Assembly: GCF_011174775.1 (NCBI RefSeq)
Contig: NZ_JAANHS010000001.1
Location: 248,001-312,000 of the forward strand
Direction of reading: 5' to 3'
DNA: 64,000 bases
DNA from: Rhodobacter calidifons
GTDB lineage: Bacteria > Pseudomonadota > Alphaproteobacteria > Rhodobacterales > Rhodobacteraceae
A program made the position numbers and the translations under genes. The notes beneath the pieces were generated by a model, which saw only the letters and a program-made list of their open reading frames with translations, did not search any database and was not told where the DNA came from. This document shows, in pieces, positions 17,082 to 26,366 of the stretch (position 1 is the stretch's first letter; every line of letters begins with the position of its first letter).

Positions 17082-18401
17082 TCAGCCCGCGCGCGAAATC
17101 AGGGCGCCGGCCAGAGAATTCGGGGCCGAGGCCGCGACCCGCACCCTTACGATCTCACCGATTCGACCGTCCGGGTCGGGGACATGCACGGCATGCAGGT
17201 GGTCGGACTTGCCCACCATCTGCCCCGGCAGACGGCCGGGCTTTTCATACAGCACCGTGACCTCGCGCCCGACCATGGCCGCCTGCGTGGCCTGTTGCTG
17301 GGCGGTGATCAGCGCCTGAAGCTCCTGCAACCGGGCGTCGGCCACCTCGGCCGGCAGCGGAGCCTTCTCGGCCGCAGGTGTGCCGGGCCGGGCGGAATAC
17401 TTGAAACTGAAAGCCGCGCCGAACCCCACGGCGCGGATCAGGTCCAGCGTGGCCTGGAAATCCGCATCCGTCTCGCCGGGGAAGCCCACGATGAAATCCG
17501 AGGACAGAAGGATGTCTGGCCGCGCCGCGCGGATGCGTTCCACCAGCCGCAGATACTGTTCCGCCGTGTGCTTGCGGTTCATCGCCTTCAGGATGCGGTC
17601 GGACCCCGACTGCACCGGCAGGTGCAGATAGGGCATCAGCTGCGGCACCTCGCCATGGGCGGCGATCAGGTCGTCGTCCATGTCGTTCGGATGGCTGGTG
17701 GTATAGCGGATGCGGTCCAGCCCGGCGATCCCGGCCAGTTCGCGCACCAGACGCGCGAGGCCCCAGGTGCCGCCCGGCCCCTCGCCGTGATAGGCGTTGA
17801 CGTTCTGGCCCAGAAGCGTGATCTCGCGCACGCCCTGCGCCACCAGCTTGCGCGCCTCGTCCAGAAGCCGCGCGACGGGGCGGCTGACCTCGGCGCCGCG
17901 GGTGTAGGGGACGACGCAGAAGGCGCAGAACTTGTCGCAGCCTTCCTGCACGGTCAGGAAGGCCGTGGGGCCACGCAGCGCGCGGCGTTCGGGCAGATGG
18001 GAGAACTTGTCCTCGACCGGGAACTCGGTGTCCACGATGCGGCCCCCGGCCTCGACCATGGCGGGCAGGCGGTGATAGGCCTGCGGCCCGACCACCAGAT
18101 CGACCACCGGCGCGCGGCGCAGGATCTCTTCGCCCTCGGCCTGGGCGACGCAGCCCGCGACGCCGATCTTCAGGCCGGGCCTTGCTGCCTTCAGCGCCCG
18201 CAGCCGGCCAAGGTCGGAATACAGCTTTTCGGACGCCTTTTCCCGGATGTGGCAGGTGTTCAAGAGCACCAGGTCCGCATCCTCGACCGTCTCGGTCGTG
18301 ACATAGCCCTTCGCGCCCAGCGCCTCGGCCATGCGCTCGCTGTCGTAGACGTTCATCTGGCAGCCGTAGGTCTTGACGAACAGCTTCTTGGCTTCGGTCA
18401 T
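17082..18401 (-). CDS. miaB: tRNA-2-methylthio-N6-dimethylallyladenosine synthase
   Basis: A 439-residue radical-SAM methylthiotransferase acting on i6A37 of tRNA. The N-terminal cluster cysteines are C14, C50 and C84; the radical-SAM triad is C155, C159, C162 (CDKFCAFC). A C-terminal TRAM domain (about 370-435) is visible. ATG 18401 follows AGGAGA. The frame continues upstream into sequence antisense to the next gene, which I exclude. Confidence 0.95.
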   Translation of the reverse strand: MTEAKKLFVKTYGCQMNVYDSERMAEALGAKGYVTTETVEDADLVLLNTCHIREKASEKLYSDLGRLRALKAARPGLKIGVAGCVAQAEGEEILRRAPVVDLVVGPQAYHRLPAMVEAGGRIVDTEFPVEDKFSHLPERRALRGPTAFLTVQEGCDKFCAFCVVPYTRGAEVSRPVARLLDEARKLVAQGVREITLLGQNVNAYHGEGPGGTWGLARLVRELAGIAGLDRIRYTTSHPNDMDDDLIAAHGEVPQLMPYLHLPVQSGSDRILKAMNRKHTAEQYLRLVERIRAARPDILLSSDFIVGFPGETDADFQATLDLIRAVGFGAAFSFKYSARPGTPAAEKAPLPAEVADARLQELQALITAQQQATQAAMVGREVTVLYEKPGRLPGQMVGKSDHLHAVHVPDPDGRIGEIVRVRVAASAPNSLAGALISRAG

Positions 18402-18537
18402 GGGCCTGGTCTCCTGGACTGCCGGGCTTCTAGCGCAAGCGGCCCCCCACCTCAACGCTTCTGCCTGGCCCACCGCGCGGACTTGCATCCGCGGGCGGGA
18501 TCGCAGACCTTCGCGCCCACCGCCAACGGAAACCGGA

Positions 18538-19407
18538 ATGCGCCACGCCAGCCTTGCCGCCCTGCTCGACCGCCCGCCGACCGGGTTCGGCAAGGGTCCG
18601 GTCGCGCTGATCCTGGCCGAGGACGGGGTCGAACTGGACTCGACCCTCGACCACCACCTGAAGATCGGCTTCCGCGATGTCGTGCTGCTGGCGCCCGAGG
18701 GGGTGGAGGTCCATCCCGAACAGGAAGGGCGGGTCCACATCGTGCGGCACGACGTCTTTGCCGAAGGGGCGCTGGTCGCTGCGGTGAACCGGGCGGCCGC
18801 GGCGCTGCCCGGTCGGTGGATCTACTACTGCCACAACGCCGAATACCTGTTCTTCCCCTTCTGCGAGACGCGCCGCGTCGGCGAGATGCTGGCCTTCCAC
18901 GCCGAGGAACGGCGCGAGGCGATGCTGACCTATGTGATCGACCTTTACGCCGGAGACCTTGGGGCCGCGCCGGATGCCGTGTCGCTGGAGGATGCCTGGC
19001 TGGACCGCACCGGATACTATGCCCTGGCCCGGAAGGACCCCGCGAACGACTGGCAGCCGAAGGACCGCCAGCTGGATTTCCACGGCGGATTGCGCTGGCG
19101 TTTCGAGGAACACATCCCCTATTCCCGGCGCCGGATCGACCGCATCTCGCTGTTCCGTGCGAAACCGGGCGTGACGCTGCGGCCCGACTTCACGCTGACG
19201 GAGGAAGAGATGAACACCTATTCCTGCCGCTGGCACAACAACCTGACCGCGGCGGTCTGTTCCTTCCGCACCGCCAAGGCGCTGCGCACCAATCCCGGCT
19301 CGCGTCACGCGATCCAGACCTTCCGCTGGCCGAATTCGGTGCGGTTCGACTGGAACAGCCGGCAGCTGATGGACCTCGGACTGATGGAGCCGGGGCAGTG
19401 GTTCTGA
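18538..19407 (+). CDS. Glycosyltransferase-2-like protein, function unclear
   Basis: 289 residues, no signal or membrane span. The N-terminal part ('[27 protein letters not shown]', given in pieces: VALILAEDG, then DHHLKIGF) and the central '[17 protein letters not shown]' resemble GT2-type proteins in which a D-x-D-E segment is followed by a hydrophobic strand, but here the position reads His-Asn-Ala-Glu, so metal binding and activity are uncertain. I assign the family only tentatively. Divergent from miaB with a 136-bp gap; start ATG 18538 with a weak site. Confidence 0.55.
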   Translation: MRHASLAALLDRPPTGFGKGPVALILAEDGVELDSTLDHHLKIGFRDVVLLAPEGVEVHPEQEGRVHIVRHDVFAEGALVAAVNRAAAALPGRWIYYCHNAEYLFFPFCETRRVGEMLAFHAEERREAMLTYVIDLYAGDLGAAPDAVSLEDAWLDRTGYYALARKDPANDWQPKDRQLDFHGGLRWRFEEHIPYSRRRIDRISLFRAKPGVTLRPDFTLTEEEMNTYSCRWHNNLTAAVCSFRTAKALRTNPGSRHAIQTFRWPNSVRFDWNSRQLMDLGLMEPGQWF

Positions 19408-19410
19408 CCC

Positions 19411-19445
19411 ATCACGCAGCCGTGATCGCCTGACCGAAACTTCGG
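19411..19445. terminator. Two small dyads after the glycosyltransferase gene
   Basis: ATCACG-cagc-CGTGAT (19411-19426) and CCGAA-ac-TTCGG (19434-19445) follow the stop at 19407. They may terminate this gene or act before the fasciclin gene; no T-tract is seen. Confidence 0.3.
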
Positions 19446-19513
19446 CGCCGACGCCTCCGTTCCCTTGAATGTGACAGCCGGATGGTCCGGCTGGTCCCGG
19501 AATGGAGTGTCCC

Positions 19514-20056
19514 ATGTCGCTGAAATCGATCCTTGGCGCCGTCGCGCTGTCTGCCCTTGCCACCTCGGCCTTTGCCGCCAACCCCGATGTCGGCGGGGCG
19601 CCGATGTTCGAGTCGAAGAACATCGTCGAGAATGCCGTGAACTCGAAGGATCACACCACGCTGGTGGCCGCCGTGAAGGCGGCGGGCCTGGTCGATGCGC
19701 TGATGGGCCCCGGCCCCTTCACCGTCTTCGCGCCCGTGAACGACGCCTTCGCCGCCCTGCCTGCCGGCACGGTGGAGACGCTGCTCAAGCCGGAGAACAA
19801 GGCGATGCTGACCAAGGTCCTGACCGCCCATGTCGTGGCCGGAGACCTGAAGCTGGCCGATCTGCGCCGCAAGGTCGGCAAGGACGGCTTTGCCAACCTG
19901 CGCACCCTGTCGGGCGACGCGCTGTCGGTGAAGTTCAAGGGCGACAAGGCGATGGTCTATTCGGAATCGCGCAACATCGGCACGATCACCATCGCCGATG
20001 TGGACCAGTCGAACGGCGTGATCCACGTCATCGACACGGTGCTGGTTCCGAAGTGA
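19514..20056 (+). CDS. Secreted fasciclin (FAS1) domain protein
   Basis: 180 residues. A signal peptide (residues about 1-22, ending SAFA) is followed by one FAS1 domain: 'TLVAAVKAAGLVDALMGPGPFTVFAP' in pieces (TLVAAVKAAGL, GPFTVFAPVNDAF), then the YH-like region 'LTAHVVAGDL' and the closing 'NGVIHVIDTVLVP'. FAS1 proteins are periplasmic or extracellular adhesion-type domains; the bacterial role is unclear. ATG 19514 has GGAG seven bases upstream. It is terminated by a strong hairpin. Confidence 0.88.
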   Translation: MSLKSILGAVALSALATSAFAANPDVGGAPMFESKNIVENAVNSKDHTTLVAAVKAAGLVDALMGPGPFTVFAPVNDAFAALPAGTVETLLKPENKAMLTKVLTAHVVAGDLKLADLRRKVGKDGFANLRTLSGDALSVKFKGDKAMVYSESRNIGTITIADVDQSNGVIHVIDTVLVPK

Positions 20057-20080
20057 GCCGACAGGTTGCGTGACCAGTGC

Positions 20081-20105
20081 GGGCGGGGGCAACCCCGCCC
20101 TTTTT
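20081..20105 (+). terminator. Rho-independent terminator of the fasciclin gene
   Basis: GGGCGGGG (20081-20088) pairs with CCCCGCCC (20093-20100), followed by five T (20101-20105). The T-run overlaps the stop codon of the convergent irr gene. Confidence 0.88.
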
Positions 20106-20529
20106 ACGCTGCGCCCTGCTCGGCGCGGCGCAGGCGGATCACCACATCGACGCGGCTGACCGTCATGCCCTCGGGCACCTGCGGCAGCGCGGCGATCTCC
20201 AGCTCTTCGGCCGGGGCATCGGTCAGCGTGTGGCTGTCTTCCCAGTAGAAATGCGGATGGTCGTCGGTGCGGGTATCGAAATAGCTTTTCGAGCCATCCA
20301 CCACGACTTCGTTCATCAGACCCGCCTCGCAGAAGGCGCGCAGCGTATTGTAGACGGTGGCCAGGCTGACCTTTTCGCCCGCATCAGCGGACAGCGCAAA
20401 CAGGCTTTCCGCCGTCACATGCCGGTTCATCCCGTCGCCGATCAGCAGTTCCGCCAGCGCAAGCCGCTGGCGCGTCGGGCGCAAGCCCCCCGCCTTCAGC
20501 CATTCCGCGCTGCGTTCCCTGCCGGTCAC
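20104..20529 (-). CDS. irr: Fur-family iron/heme response regulator Irr
   Basis: A 141-residue transcription factor. The winged helix contains '[14 protein letters not shown]' and '[18 protein letters not shown]', and the dimer/ligand domain has '[14 protein letters not shown]'. Irr controls heme synthesis and iron homeostasis in alphaproteobacteria and lacks the CxxC zinc pairs of classical Fur, as here. The start is GTG (20529) with GAGG seven bases upstream. Divergence from fabA is, to my knowledge, common in Rhodobacterales. Confidence 0.85.
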   Translation of the reverse strand: MTGRERSAEWLKAGGLRPTRQRLALAELLIGDGMNRHVTAESLFALSADAGEKVSLATVYNTLRAFCEAGLMNEVVVDGSKSYFDTRTDDHPHFYWEDSHTLTDAPAEELEIAALPQVPEGMTVSRVDVVIRLRRAEQGAA

Positions 20530-20876
20530 TGGCCGCCTCGTTCCATACTCAGTCCGATATAGGGCCTCAATCCCGACCGTTTCAATGCGGAATCGTGGCC
20601 TTCAGCGGGAAATCCCCGCAGAATCCTGCCGAATCCGGGGCCAGAGCGGCCCGACGACCGGCGCCACCGCCACCCGCGGCGCAACCCGCGTCCGCGGCGC
20701 GGCGATCCGGCCCCGGGCCGCCCTGGCAATCTCTTGCGCCGGGTTCACCCACCCGATGGCCGTGCCGACCGCTGCGAACCCGTCCTGCCTGTCGCCCTGC
20801 GCGCGCCCGCCAGACTTGCCAGTCTTTGCCGCCGGATGCTAGGGAGGGTGACGGGGCAAATGGGGGACCACAAGGG
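20530..20876. other. irr-fabA divergent intergenic region
   Basis: A 347-bp gap that must hold both promoters. A purine-poor segment around 20545-20575 (ttccatactcagtccgatat) is the most AT-rich part and is the likely irr promoter. The fabA frame stays open upstream to 20595, but composition there is not protein-like. I find no conserved operator with confidence. Confidence 0.4.
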
Positions 20877-21386
20877 ATGGCGTCGTATCCGACCTTCTTC
20901 GACAAGGAAGCGCTTCTGGCCTGTTCCAGGGGCGAGCTTTTCGGTCCCGGCAACGCCCAGCTTCCCGCGCCGCCCATGCTGATGATGGACCGGATCACCG
21001 ACATCTCGGAGGACCGGGGCGCGCACGGCAAGGGTCATGTGGTGGCCGAGTTCGACATCACCCCGGACCTGTGGTTCTTCGACTGCCATTTCCCCGGCAA
21101 CCCGATCATGCCCGGCTGTCTGGGCCTTGATGGCCTCTGGCAGCTGACCGGCTTCAACCTCGGCTGGCGCGGCTGGCAGGGGCGCGGCTATGCGCTTGGC
21201 GTGGGCGAGGTGAAGCTGACCGGCATGGTCCGCCCGGACCGCAAGCGGCTGACGTACCACGTCGATTTCACCAAGGCGGTGCAGACCCGCCGCCTGACCA
21301 TGGGAGTGGCCGATGGCCGGGTCGAGGCGGATGGCGAAGTGATCTATCTGGTGAAGGACATGAAGGTGGCGCTGAGCGAGGCGTAA
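20877..21386 (+). CDS. fabA: 3-hydroxydecanoyl-ACP dehydratase/isomerase
   Basis: A 169-residue hot-dog enzyme that dehydrates 3-hydroxydecanoyl-ACP and isomerises the trans-2 to the cis-3 product for unsaturated fatty acid synthesis. Active-site H71 ([15 protein letters not shown]) and D85 (LDGLWQ) are present. ATG 20877 is preceded by AAGGG and matches the family start '[22 protein letters not shown]' (pieces [20 protein letters not shown]). A strong terminator follows, so fabA appears to be transcribed apart from fabB. Confidence 0.95.
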   Translation: MASYPTFFDKEALLACSRGELFGPGNAQLPAPPMLMMDRITDISEDRGAHGKGHVVAEFDITPDLWFFDCHFPGNPIMPGCLGLDGLWQLTGFNLGWRGWQGRGYALGVGEVKLTGMVRPDRKRLTYHVDFTKAVQTRRLTMGVADGRVEADGEVIYLVKDMKVALSEA

Positions 21387-21468
21387 GTCCCCCGCCGGGG
21401 CGGCTGGCGAGCTTTGCGGCAACGGATCATGCTCTGGCGACACAAGAGTGAGCTGCGGCCGCCACAGA

Positions 21469-21500
21469 CCGCGCGATTGCGGTGGCGACGCGCGGTTTTT
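21469..21500 (+). terminator. Rho-independent terminator after fabA
   Basis: CCGCGCG (21469-21475) pairs with CGCGCGG (21489-21495) across a 13-base loop and is followed by five T (21496-21500). Confidence 0.75.
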
Positions 21501-21516
21501 CCGATCTTTGCCAGGT

Positions 21517-22425
21517 TTATGGCTTGGTCGCATGTTTTGCCGTCACCGGCTGCGCATCTGCCATCACGATCCTTGCCGCCCCATGGCTCTTCCGCTGGTA
21601 CTTCATCGGGGTCCGGCTGTCCTTCGGAGGCCCCACGATGGCCGACCGCAAGGAGACCGAACGCATTGCCGCCATCGCCCGGACATCGCCCTGAACAGCG
21701 CCCGCGACCCAGCCTGACTGCTGCCATCTCCTCCGCAACAGCGCCCTGACCGGCCGCAGCACCCGGCGCGCCCAATCGGCGGTCCTGGTGGCCCGCCAGC
21801 CCGTCGGCACCGAGATGTCAGACCGGCTTGATCTCTGCTGCGCGATCGAAGGGGTGCAGACATAGGACGCCACCTCGGGATGCGCGCGGCGGAACCAGGA
21901 ATAGGCCCCGTCCACGGGCATCGGCCCGCCCTCGGCCGCGCCCCTGGGGCGCTGGAGCATCGCCTCCAGATGATCGACCAACCGGAAGATCACTTCGCCC
22001 CGCAGGCCGATGAAATGGCTCAGAAGCAGGTCCCGATCCGGGCTTAGCGGCTCCAGCCGTATCGCCCCGTCCGACGCGGCCCGGTCGTGGCCGCGCCCGC
22101 CGTGCAGGAAGGCCCAGTCGGTTTCGTGCAGTGCGTCAAGCCGGGCGTTCCGCGCCAGCGCGGCGGGGGTCCAGTCCACGTCATCCTCGAGGATGAGGAG
22201 GCTGCGATGGCCCTCTGCCACCGCGTCCCGCAGCGCAGCGAGGTGGCTGAGGAAACACCCCCTCTCGCCCACCGAGCTGAAATTGCCGGGGTCTGCGGGC
22301 CGTACCGCCGGGAGGAACTGCACCAGCGGATCATCCGCCAAGCCGATCATCGCCAGTTGCGCCATCATCTCGCGCCGACGGTCGGTCCGGTGCGGCAGGT
22401 TGATCACGTAGACGCGGTCGAACAA
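21517..22425 (-). CDS. Glycosyltransferase family 25 (LPS-type) protein
   Basis: About 302 residues if started at TTG 22425. The family 25 N-terminus is clear: '[17 protein letters not shown]', then '[13 protein letters not shown]' and '[10 protein letters not shown]' (the acidic D-D-V-D catalytic/metal site). These enzymes transfer hexoses to LPS or glycoconjugates. The exact start is uncertain: the frame is open to 22686 but the upstream part overlaps fabB; TTG 22425 puts the domain right at the N-terminus, and TTG 22512 is an alternative. It lies on the opposite strand between fabA and fabB, and its last 60 residues look poorly conserved. Confidence 0.7.
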   Translation of the reverse strand: MFDRVYVINLPHRTDRRREMMAQLAMIGLADDPLVQFLPAVRPADPGNFSSVGERGCFLSHLAALRDAVAEGHRSLLILEDDVDWTPAALARNARLDALHETDWAFLHGGRGHDRAASDGAIRLEPLSPDRDLLLSHFIGLRGEVIFRLVDHLEAMLQRPRGAAEGGPMPVDGAYSWFRRAHPEVASYVCTPSIAQQRSSRSDISVPTGWRATRTADWARRVLRPVRALLRRRWQQSGWVAGAVQGDVRAMAAMRSVSLRSAIVGPPKDSRTPMKYQRKSHGAARIVMADAQPVTAKHATKP

Positions 22426-22588
22426 GGTCCGCAGCAGGTCCTGGTCAAATCGCGTCTGGGGTCGGGAGGGTGCCGTCCTGGCAAGATTAGTCGGTCCCCC
22501 GGCATCGGACAAGCGCCGCGCGACCCAACCACCTTGCCCCCTCCCCCCCACTCCCTTAAACAGACCACACGTCACCAAGGGAGGCCCC

Positions 22589-23818
22589 ATGCGCCGCGTC
22601 GTCATCACCGGGATCGGGATCGTATCCTCCATCGGCAATTCCGCCGCCGAGGTCGAGGCGTCCTTGCGCGCTGGCAAGTCCGGCATCGTCTTCGCCCCCG
22701 ACTATGCCGAGCACGGCTTCCGCTGCCGCGTTCATGGGGCACCGAACATCGTGCTGGAAGACCACATCGACAAGCGCGACCTGCGCTTCATGGGCGATGG
22801 GGCGGCCTATACCTTCATCGCGATGGACCAGGCGGTGAAGGACAGCGGCCTGTCGGAATCCGACATCTCGAACGAACGGACCGGGATCATCGTCGGCTCG
22901 GGCGGTCCCTCGACCAAATCCTTCTTCAAGGCCCACAACATCGTGCGCGAAACCGGCGCGCCGAAACGCATCGGTCCCTTCGGCGTCACCAAGGGCATGT
23001 CCTCGACCGTCTCCGCCTGCCTCGCCACCCCGTTCAGGATCAAGGGCGTGAACTATTCCATCACTTCGGCCTGCTCCACCTCCGCGCATTGCATCGGCAA
23101 CGGGACCGAGCTGATCCAGATGGGCAAGCAGGACATCGTCTTTGCCGGCGGCGGCGAGGAGCTGGACTGGACGCTCTCCTGCCTCTTCGACGCGATGGGG
23201 GCGATGTCGTCGAAATACAACGACGCGCCGGAAACCGCCTCGCGCACCTATGACGCCAACCGCGACGGCTTCGTCATCGCCGGGGGCGGCGGGATCGTGG
23301 TTCTGGAGGAACTGGAACACGCCAGGGCCCGCGGCGCGAAGATCTATGCCGAGGTCACCGGCTACGGCGCCACCTCGGACGGCTACGACATGGTGGCCCC
23401 TTCGGGCGAGGGCGGCGAACGGGCGATGCGGCTGGCGCTGTCCACCCTGCCCGCAGGCCGCAAGATCGATTACATCAACAGCCACGGCACCTCGACCCCG
23501 GTCGGCGACATCACCGAGGTCGAGGCGATCCGCCGCGTCTTCGGCCGCGGCTCCACGCCGCCCATCGCCTCGACCAAGTCGCTGACCGGCCACTGTCTCG
23601 GTGGCGCCGGGGTGTGGGAGGCGATCTTTTCGCTGATCATGCTGAACGGCAGGTTCATCGCCGCCTCGGCGAACGTGTTCACGCCCGACCCGGCTCTGGA
23701 TCCGGGCGAGATCGTGACCACGATGCGCGACAACGTGGACCTCGACTCGGTCCTGTCCAACAGCTTCGGCTTCGGCGGCACCAACGCCACCCTCGTCATG
23801 TCCAGATATCTCGGGTAA
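22589..23818 (+). CDS. fabB: Beta-ketoacyl-ACP synthase I
   Basis: A 409-residue condensing enzyme for fatty acid elongation, needed for unsaturated chains with FabA. Catalytic triad C162 (TSACSTSAH), H299 ([11 protein letters not shown]) and H335 (SLTGHCLGG). Start ATG 22589 with GGGAGG seven bases upstream. fabI starts five bases after its stop, so fabB-fabI is an operon. Confidence 0.95.
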   Translation: MRRVVITGIGIVSSIGNSAAEVEASLRAGKSGIVFAPDYAEHGFRCRVHGAPNIVLEDHIDKRDLRFMGDGAAYTFIAMDQAVKDSGLSESDISNERTGIIVGSGGPSTKSFFKAHNIVRETGAPKRIGPFGVTKGMSSTVSACLATPFRIKGVNYSITSACSTSAHCIGNGTELIQMGKQDIVFAGGGEELDWTLSCLFDAMGAMSSKYNDAPETASRTYDANRDGFVIAGGGGIVVLEELEHARARGAKIYAEVTGYGATSDGYDMVAPSGEGGERAMRLALSTLPAGRKIDYINSHGTSTPVGDITEVEAIRRVFGRGSTPPIASTKSLTGHCLGGAGVWEAIFSLIMLNGRFIAASANVFTPDPALDPGEIVTTMRDNVDLDSVLSNSFGFGGTNATLVMSRYLG

Positions 23819-23823
23819 TCGCC

Positions 23824-24612
23824 ATGGCAGACCTCATGAAGGGCAAGCGCGGGCTGGTCATGGGCGTGGCCAATGACCGCTCGATCGCCTGGGGCATCGC
23901 CCGGGCGCTGGCGGCGGAAGGCGCGGAACTGGCGTTCAGCTACCAGGGCGAGGCCTTCGGCAAGCGGGTCGAGCCGCTGGCCGCCAGCGTGGGTTCGGAT
24001 TTCCTGATCGACGCGGATGTGACGAACGAGGAAAGCCTGGACGCGCTGTTTGCCGAGATCGGCCGCCGCTGGGGCAGGCTGGATTTCGTCATCCATGCCA
24101 TCGCCTATTCCGACAAGGCGGAGCTGACCGGGCGCTTCATCAACACGACCAAGGGCAACTTCCTGAATTCGCTGAACATCTCTTGCTTCAGCTTCATCGA
24201 CGTGGCCCGCCGCGCCGAGGCGCTGATGCCCGATGGCGGGTCGCTGATCACCCTGACCTTCCAGGGTTCGAACCGTGTGGTGCCGAACTACAACGTGATG
24301 GGCGTGGCCAAGGCGGCGCTGGAATCGGCGACGCGCTATCTGGCCAACGACCTCGGGCCGCAGAAGATCCGGGTCAACGCGATCTCGCCCGGGCCGATGA
24401 AGACGCTTGCGGGATCGGCCATCGGCGGGGCGCGGGCGACCTACCGGCATACCGAGGAGAACGCCCCCCTGCGGTCGAATGCCACGCTCGAGGCGATCGG
24501 CGGCACGGCGGTCTGGCTCTGCTCGGACTACGGCGCCTGCACCACGGGCGAGGTGATCCATGTCGATGGCGGCTTCCATGTCCTTGGCATGCCGCAGGGC
24601 GAAAATCTCTGA
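23824..24612 (+). CDS. fabI: NADH-type enoyl-ACP reductase
   Basis: A 262-residue short-chain dehydrogenase-like enzyme reducing trans-2-enoyl-ACP in each fatty acid cycle. The nucleotide loop is 'GVANDRSIAWGIA', and the catalytic pair is Y156 and K163 (Tyr-x6-Lys spacing typical of FabI). No separate ribosome site is obvious, and the start is five bases after fabB, so translational coupling is likely. Confidence 0.94.
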   Translation: MADLMKGKRGLVMGVANDRSIAWGIARALAAEGAELAFSYQGEAFGKRVEPLAASVGSDFLIDADVTNEESLDALFAEIGRRWGRLDFVIHAIAYSDKAELTGRFINTTKGNFLNSLNISCFSFIDVARRAEALMPDGGSLITLTFQGSNRVVPNYNVMGVAKAALESATRYLANDLGPQKIRVNAISPGPMKTLAGSAIGGARATYRHTEENAPLRSNATLEAIGGTAVWLCSDYGACTTGEVIHVDGGFHVLGMPQGENL

Positions 24613-24779
24613 GGGGTCCCGCCTGACGGCTCCTCGTGCGCATCATGGTTGGACTGGGTGCCTGGCTCGTGGTCGGTCATCGGGGGAACTCCTGGCCTGT
24701 CACCGCATCACACGCCCGGACGGCCTGCTTCCGTTGCGGCCCGCATCGGGTCTCGGCGCAGGGGTCGGGGTGTCCGGAC

Positions 24780-24828
24780 GGTCCGCAACCGGACCCTTGC
24801 GAAAAGACGGCGATCCGGAAATTTCCGG
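24780..24828 (+). terminator. Hairpin and perfect palindrome downstream of fabI
   Basis: GGTCCG-caac-CGGACC (24780-24795) is followed by the 14-base perfect palindrome CCGGAAATTTCCGG (24815-24828). Both lie in the 249 bp between fabI and a tRNA fragment. No gene is seen in this stretch. Confidence 0.4.
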
Positions 24829-24861
24829 CGTGGACACAGAGTGCTTCCGCCCGGAAGAGGC

Positions 24862-24910
24862 TGGAGCGGGTGACGGGAATCAAACCCGTGTCTCCAGCTT
24901 GGAAGGCTAG
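24862..24910 (-). pseudogene. 3' fragment of a tRNA-Gly(UCC) gene
   Basis: On the minus strand the sequence has a full anticodon arm (CTAGC-CTTCCAA-GCTGG, anticodon UCC), variable loop, T-arm (ACGGG-TTTGATT-CCCGT) and the 3' acceptor strand CACCCGC-T-CCA. The 5' acceptor strand and D-arm are absent; upstream is an unrelated AT-rich run. It differs at many positions from the intact tRNA-Gly next to it, so it is not a local duplication. Such 3' halves are typical scars of integrases that use tRNA genes. Confidence 0.75.
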
Positions 24911-24998
24911 TGCGATCTTTGTGCGAAACCAAACATAATCAAGGCGTTGCTCTTCAAGGAGCGAGCGCTTTGTCAGCATACTGTCGGCAAGTGCTTCT

Positions 24999-25072
24999 TG
25001 GAGCGGGCGGCGGGAATCGAACCCGCGTCTCCTGCTTGGAAGGCAGGGGTCTTACCATTACACAACGCCCGC
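24999..25072 (-). tRNA. tRNA-Gly(UCC)
   Basis: On the minus strand: acceptor GCGGGCG/CGCCCGC, D-loop with AATGGTA, anticodon arm CTGCC-TTCC-AAGCAG reading UCC, T-arm GCGGG-TTCGATT-CCCGC, discriminator T and encoded CCA. All four stems pair. The 74-base length with CCA is normal for tRNA-Gly. Confidence 0.93.
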
Positions 25073-25224
25073 TCTGCCCCGGGTAGGTATTCGGACCTGA
25101 TCGCTTCGTCAAGGCGCGACAGAAAGGCACGTTGGCGCGAAAGGTCGTAAGGACCGTTGTCAAGCGGACGCAATAGGCGAAAGCGGCCGGTCGTGGCCTT
25201 CCGACAAAGTCCAAGGAGACTGGT

Positions 25225-25301
25225 GTTTGATCCCACGGTTTGATGGTGCGAACCTTTCGAAGGAAAGGAATGAAGCACTATGGGTCAGGTTCGTCACGGC
25301 A
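25225..25301 (+). mobile_element. Possible 5' remnant of an IS481-type element
   Basis: ATG at 25280 opens 'MGQVRHG', the start I know from many IS481-family transposases, with AAGGA ten bases upstream. The match ends after seven codons, and the frame stops 17 codons later. Only a fragment remains, directly fused to IS5-like sequence. No terminal repeat can be fixed. Confidence 0.35.
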
Positions 25302-25458
25302 GAGTTCGACCGCGTCACCTGCAAGTGGCAGCACCTGATCGAGACCCTCATTGAAAAAGCGCAAGGAATTCGGAAGCATCGCCACGCGGTGCTGCAAGAC
25401 AGACAGGATTTTCTGTGCCTTCATCGCAGTCGCTGCGACAGTCATTCGCCTCGGGTGA
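25298..25458 (+). pseudogene. IS5-family transposase C-terminal remnant, frameshifted
   Basis: One frame reads 'FDRVTCKWQHLIETLIEK' and, after a shift near 25354, the next frame reads 'KEFGSIATRCCKTDRIF' then 'CAFIAVAATVI' up to TGA at 25458. Together these match the conserved IS5-group transposase end (KWRHLIEN..., LKEF.RIA.R.DKTD..F...I.LAA.VI). The N-terminal three quarters are missing. The remnant overlaps the last codons of the oiaC-like gene on the other strand. The rest of 25073-25224 shows no gene. Confidence 0.6.
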
Positions 25459-26353
25459 ACGTCGACAGGCCCTGGTCATCACCAGACGCTGACCGCGCCA
25501 CCCACTCGAGCGAACTGCGCACGGCTGCAACGACTGCGCTGTCCGAGGGAACCTCTTCTCGGCGCCTGGGATCGCCGTGGGCCGGGCGCCACAGCCGGAT
25601 GGGATGCTCGATCCCGAGGGGCACGTCTGGCGGAATGGCTGCGAGCGGCACGTCTGTTCCATAGCCGACATCGCCCTGGCCCACCGGGCAGAACACCCAG
25701 TCTCCGGCGACATCCCTGAGGTCCTTCAGGTGGAGATGGGCTGCGACCGGAAGTGCGGCGCGCAAATCTTCGGCTGCCGACGCGCGGCGCGCACCGTAGG
25801 TCAGTGCATTGCCGATGTCATAATTCAGCCTTACCCAGGGGCTGTCGAATGCGGCAACCACCGCGGCGCCGCGCACGCCGTCCGGGATCAGCGCGTCCGA
25901 TCCATGGCCGGGATTCTCGAGCGCAAGCGTCAGGCCGGCCGCCGCAAGGTCGGGCAGGACAGCGGTGACGACCCTACGGAAGTCCTGGGTGCGATCAGCG
26001 GTCGTGGCATTGCAGATCAGGATCCGCGCACCGAGCGCCGCCGCAAATCCGATCCTCCGGCGCAGCTTTTCGTGGCTGTCGGGACTGCCCAGGTCGGTAT
26101 GGGCCGAGACTGCATGCACCGTAAGGCCGCTGACCGCGATCAGGCGCGCAAGCCTTTGCGCGCGCGATTCACGGAAGCTGTCCTCGTCGAAGGCCATGTA
26201 TCCTTCGATATAGGCAGGTTCCACCGCGACAGCACCGGCCTCCGCCAGAAGCGCGAGTCCGTGCTCCAACGGCCTGCCGTCCAGGACGACAGTTGAAACA
26301 GCAACATTGACGAGAGGGTTTAACAGCGGGGGTTGGGGGGGTGACACTGGCAT
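25442..26353 (-). CDS. oiaC: TIM-barrel sugar epimerase/isomerase-like protein, probable 3-oxo-isoapionate decarboxylase
   Basis: A 303-residue xylose-isomerase-like TIM barrel ('VAVEPAYIEGYMAF', 'LALENPGHGSDALI', 'LNYDIGNALTYG', 'AHLHLKDLRDVAGDW', with E, D, H and E positions typical of the metal site). In D-apiose clusters this family supplies OiaC, which decarboxylates 3-oxo-isoapionate to L-erythrulose. The call rests on the apnO-apnL-apiose dehydrogenase neighbours; from sequence alone only the fold is certain. The start at ATG 26353 lacks a clear ribosome site. Its 3' end overlaps an IS remnant. Divergent from apnO across an AT-rich promoter. Confidence 0.6.
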   Translation of the reverse strand: MPVSPPQPPLLNPLVNVAVSTVVLDGRPLEHGLALLAEAGAVAVEPAYIEGYMAFDEDSFRESRAQRLARLIAVSGLTVHAVSAHTDLGSPDSHEKLRRRIGFAAALGARILICNATTADRTQDFRRVVTAVLPDLAAAGLTLALENPGHGSDALIPDGVRGAAVVAAFDSPWVRLNYDIGNALTYGARRASAAEDLRAALPVAAHLHLKDLRDVAGDWVFCPVGQGDVGYGTDVPLAAIPPDVPLGIEHPIRLWRPAHGDPRRREEVPSDSAVVAAVRSSLEWVARSASGDDQGLSTFTRGE

Positions 26354-26354
26354 A

Positions 26355-26366
26355 ATGGTATACTAT
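26355..26366. promoter_or_regulatory. GTATAC-centred dyad between oiaC and apnO (candidate GntR operator)
   Basis: ATgGTATACtAT is centred on GTATAC, in a strikingly AT-rich 85-bp divergent promoter. FadR-subgroup GntR regulators often bind T-G/T-GTATAC-type dyads, and a FadR-type regulator is encoded at the end of this cluster. The dyad abuts the oiaC start, so binding could repress oiaC and affect apnO. Confidence 0.5.

Noticed and set aside
21482-21694. Plus-strand 70-codon frame with a hydrophobic stretch, opposite the GT25 C-terminus
   Set aside because: It starts with GTG inside the fabA terminator, lacks a ribosome site, and overlaps the better supported GT25 gene. It stays a weak possibility because the GT25 tail is poorly conserved.
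24613-24861. Short overlapping ORFs between fabI and the tRNA fragment
   Set aside because: No ribosome sites, no motifs; they run through the tRNA sequence.
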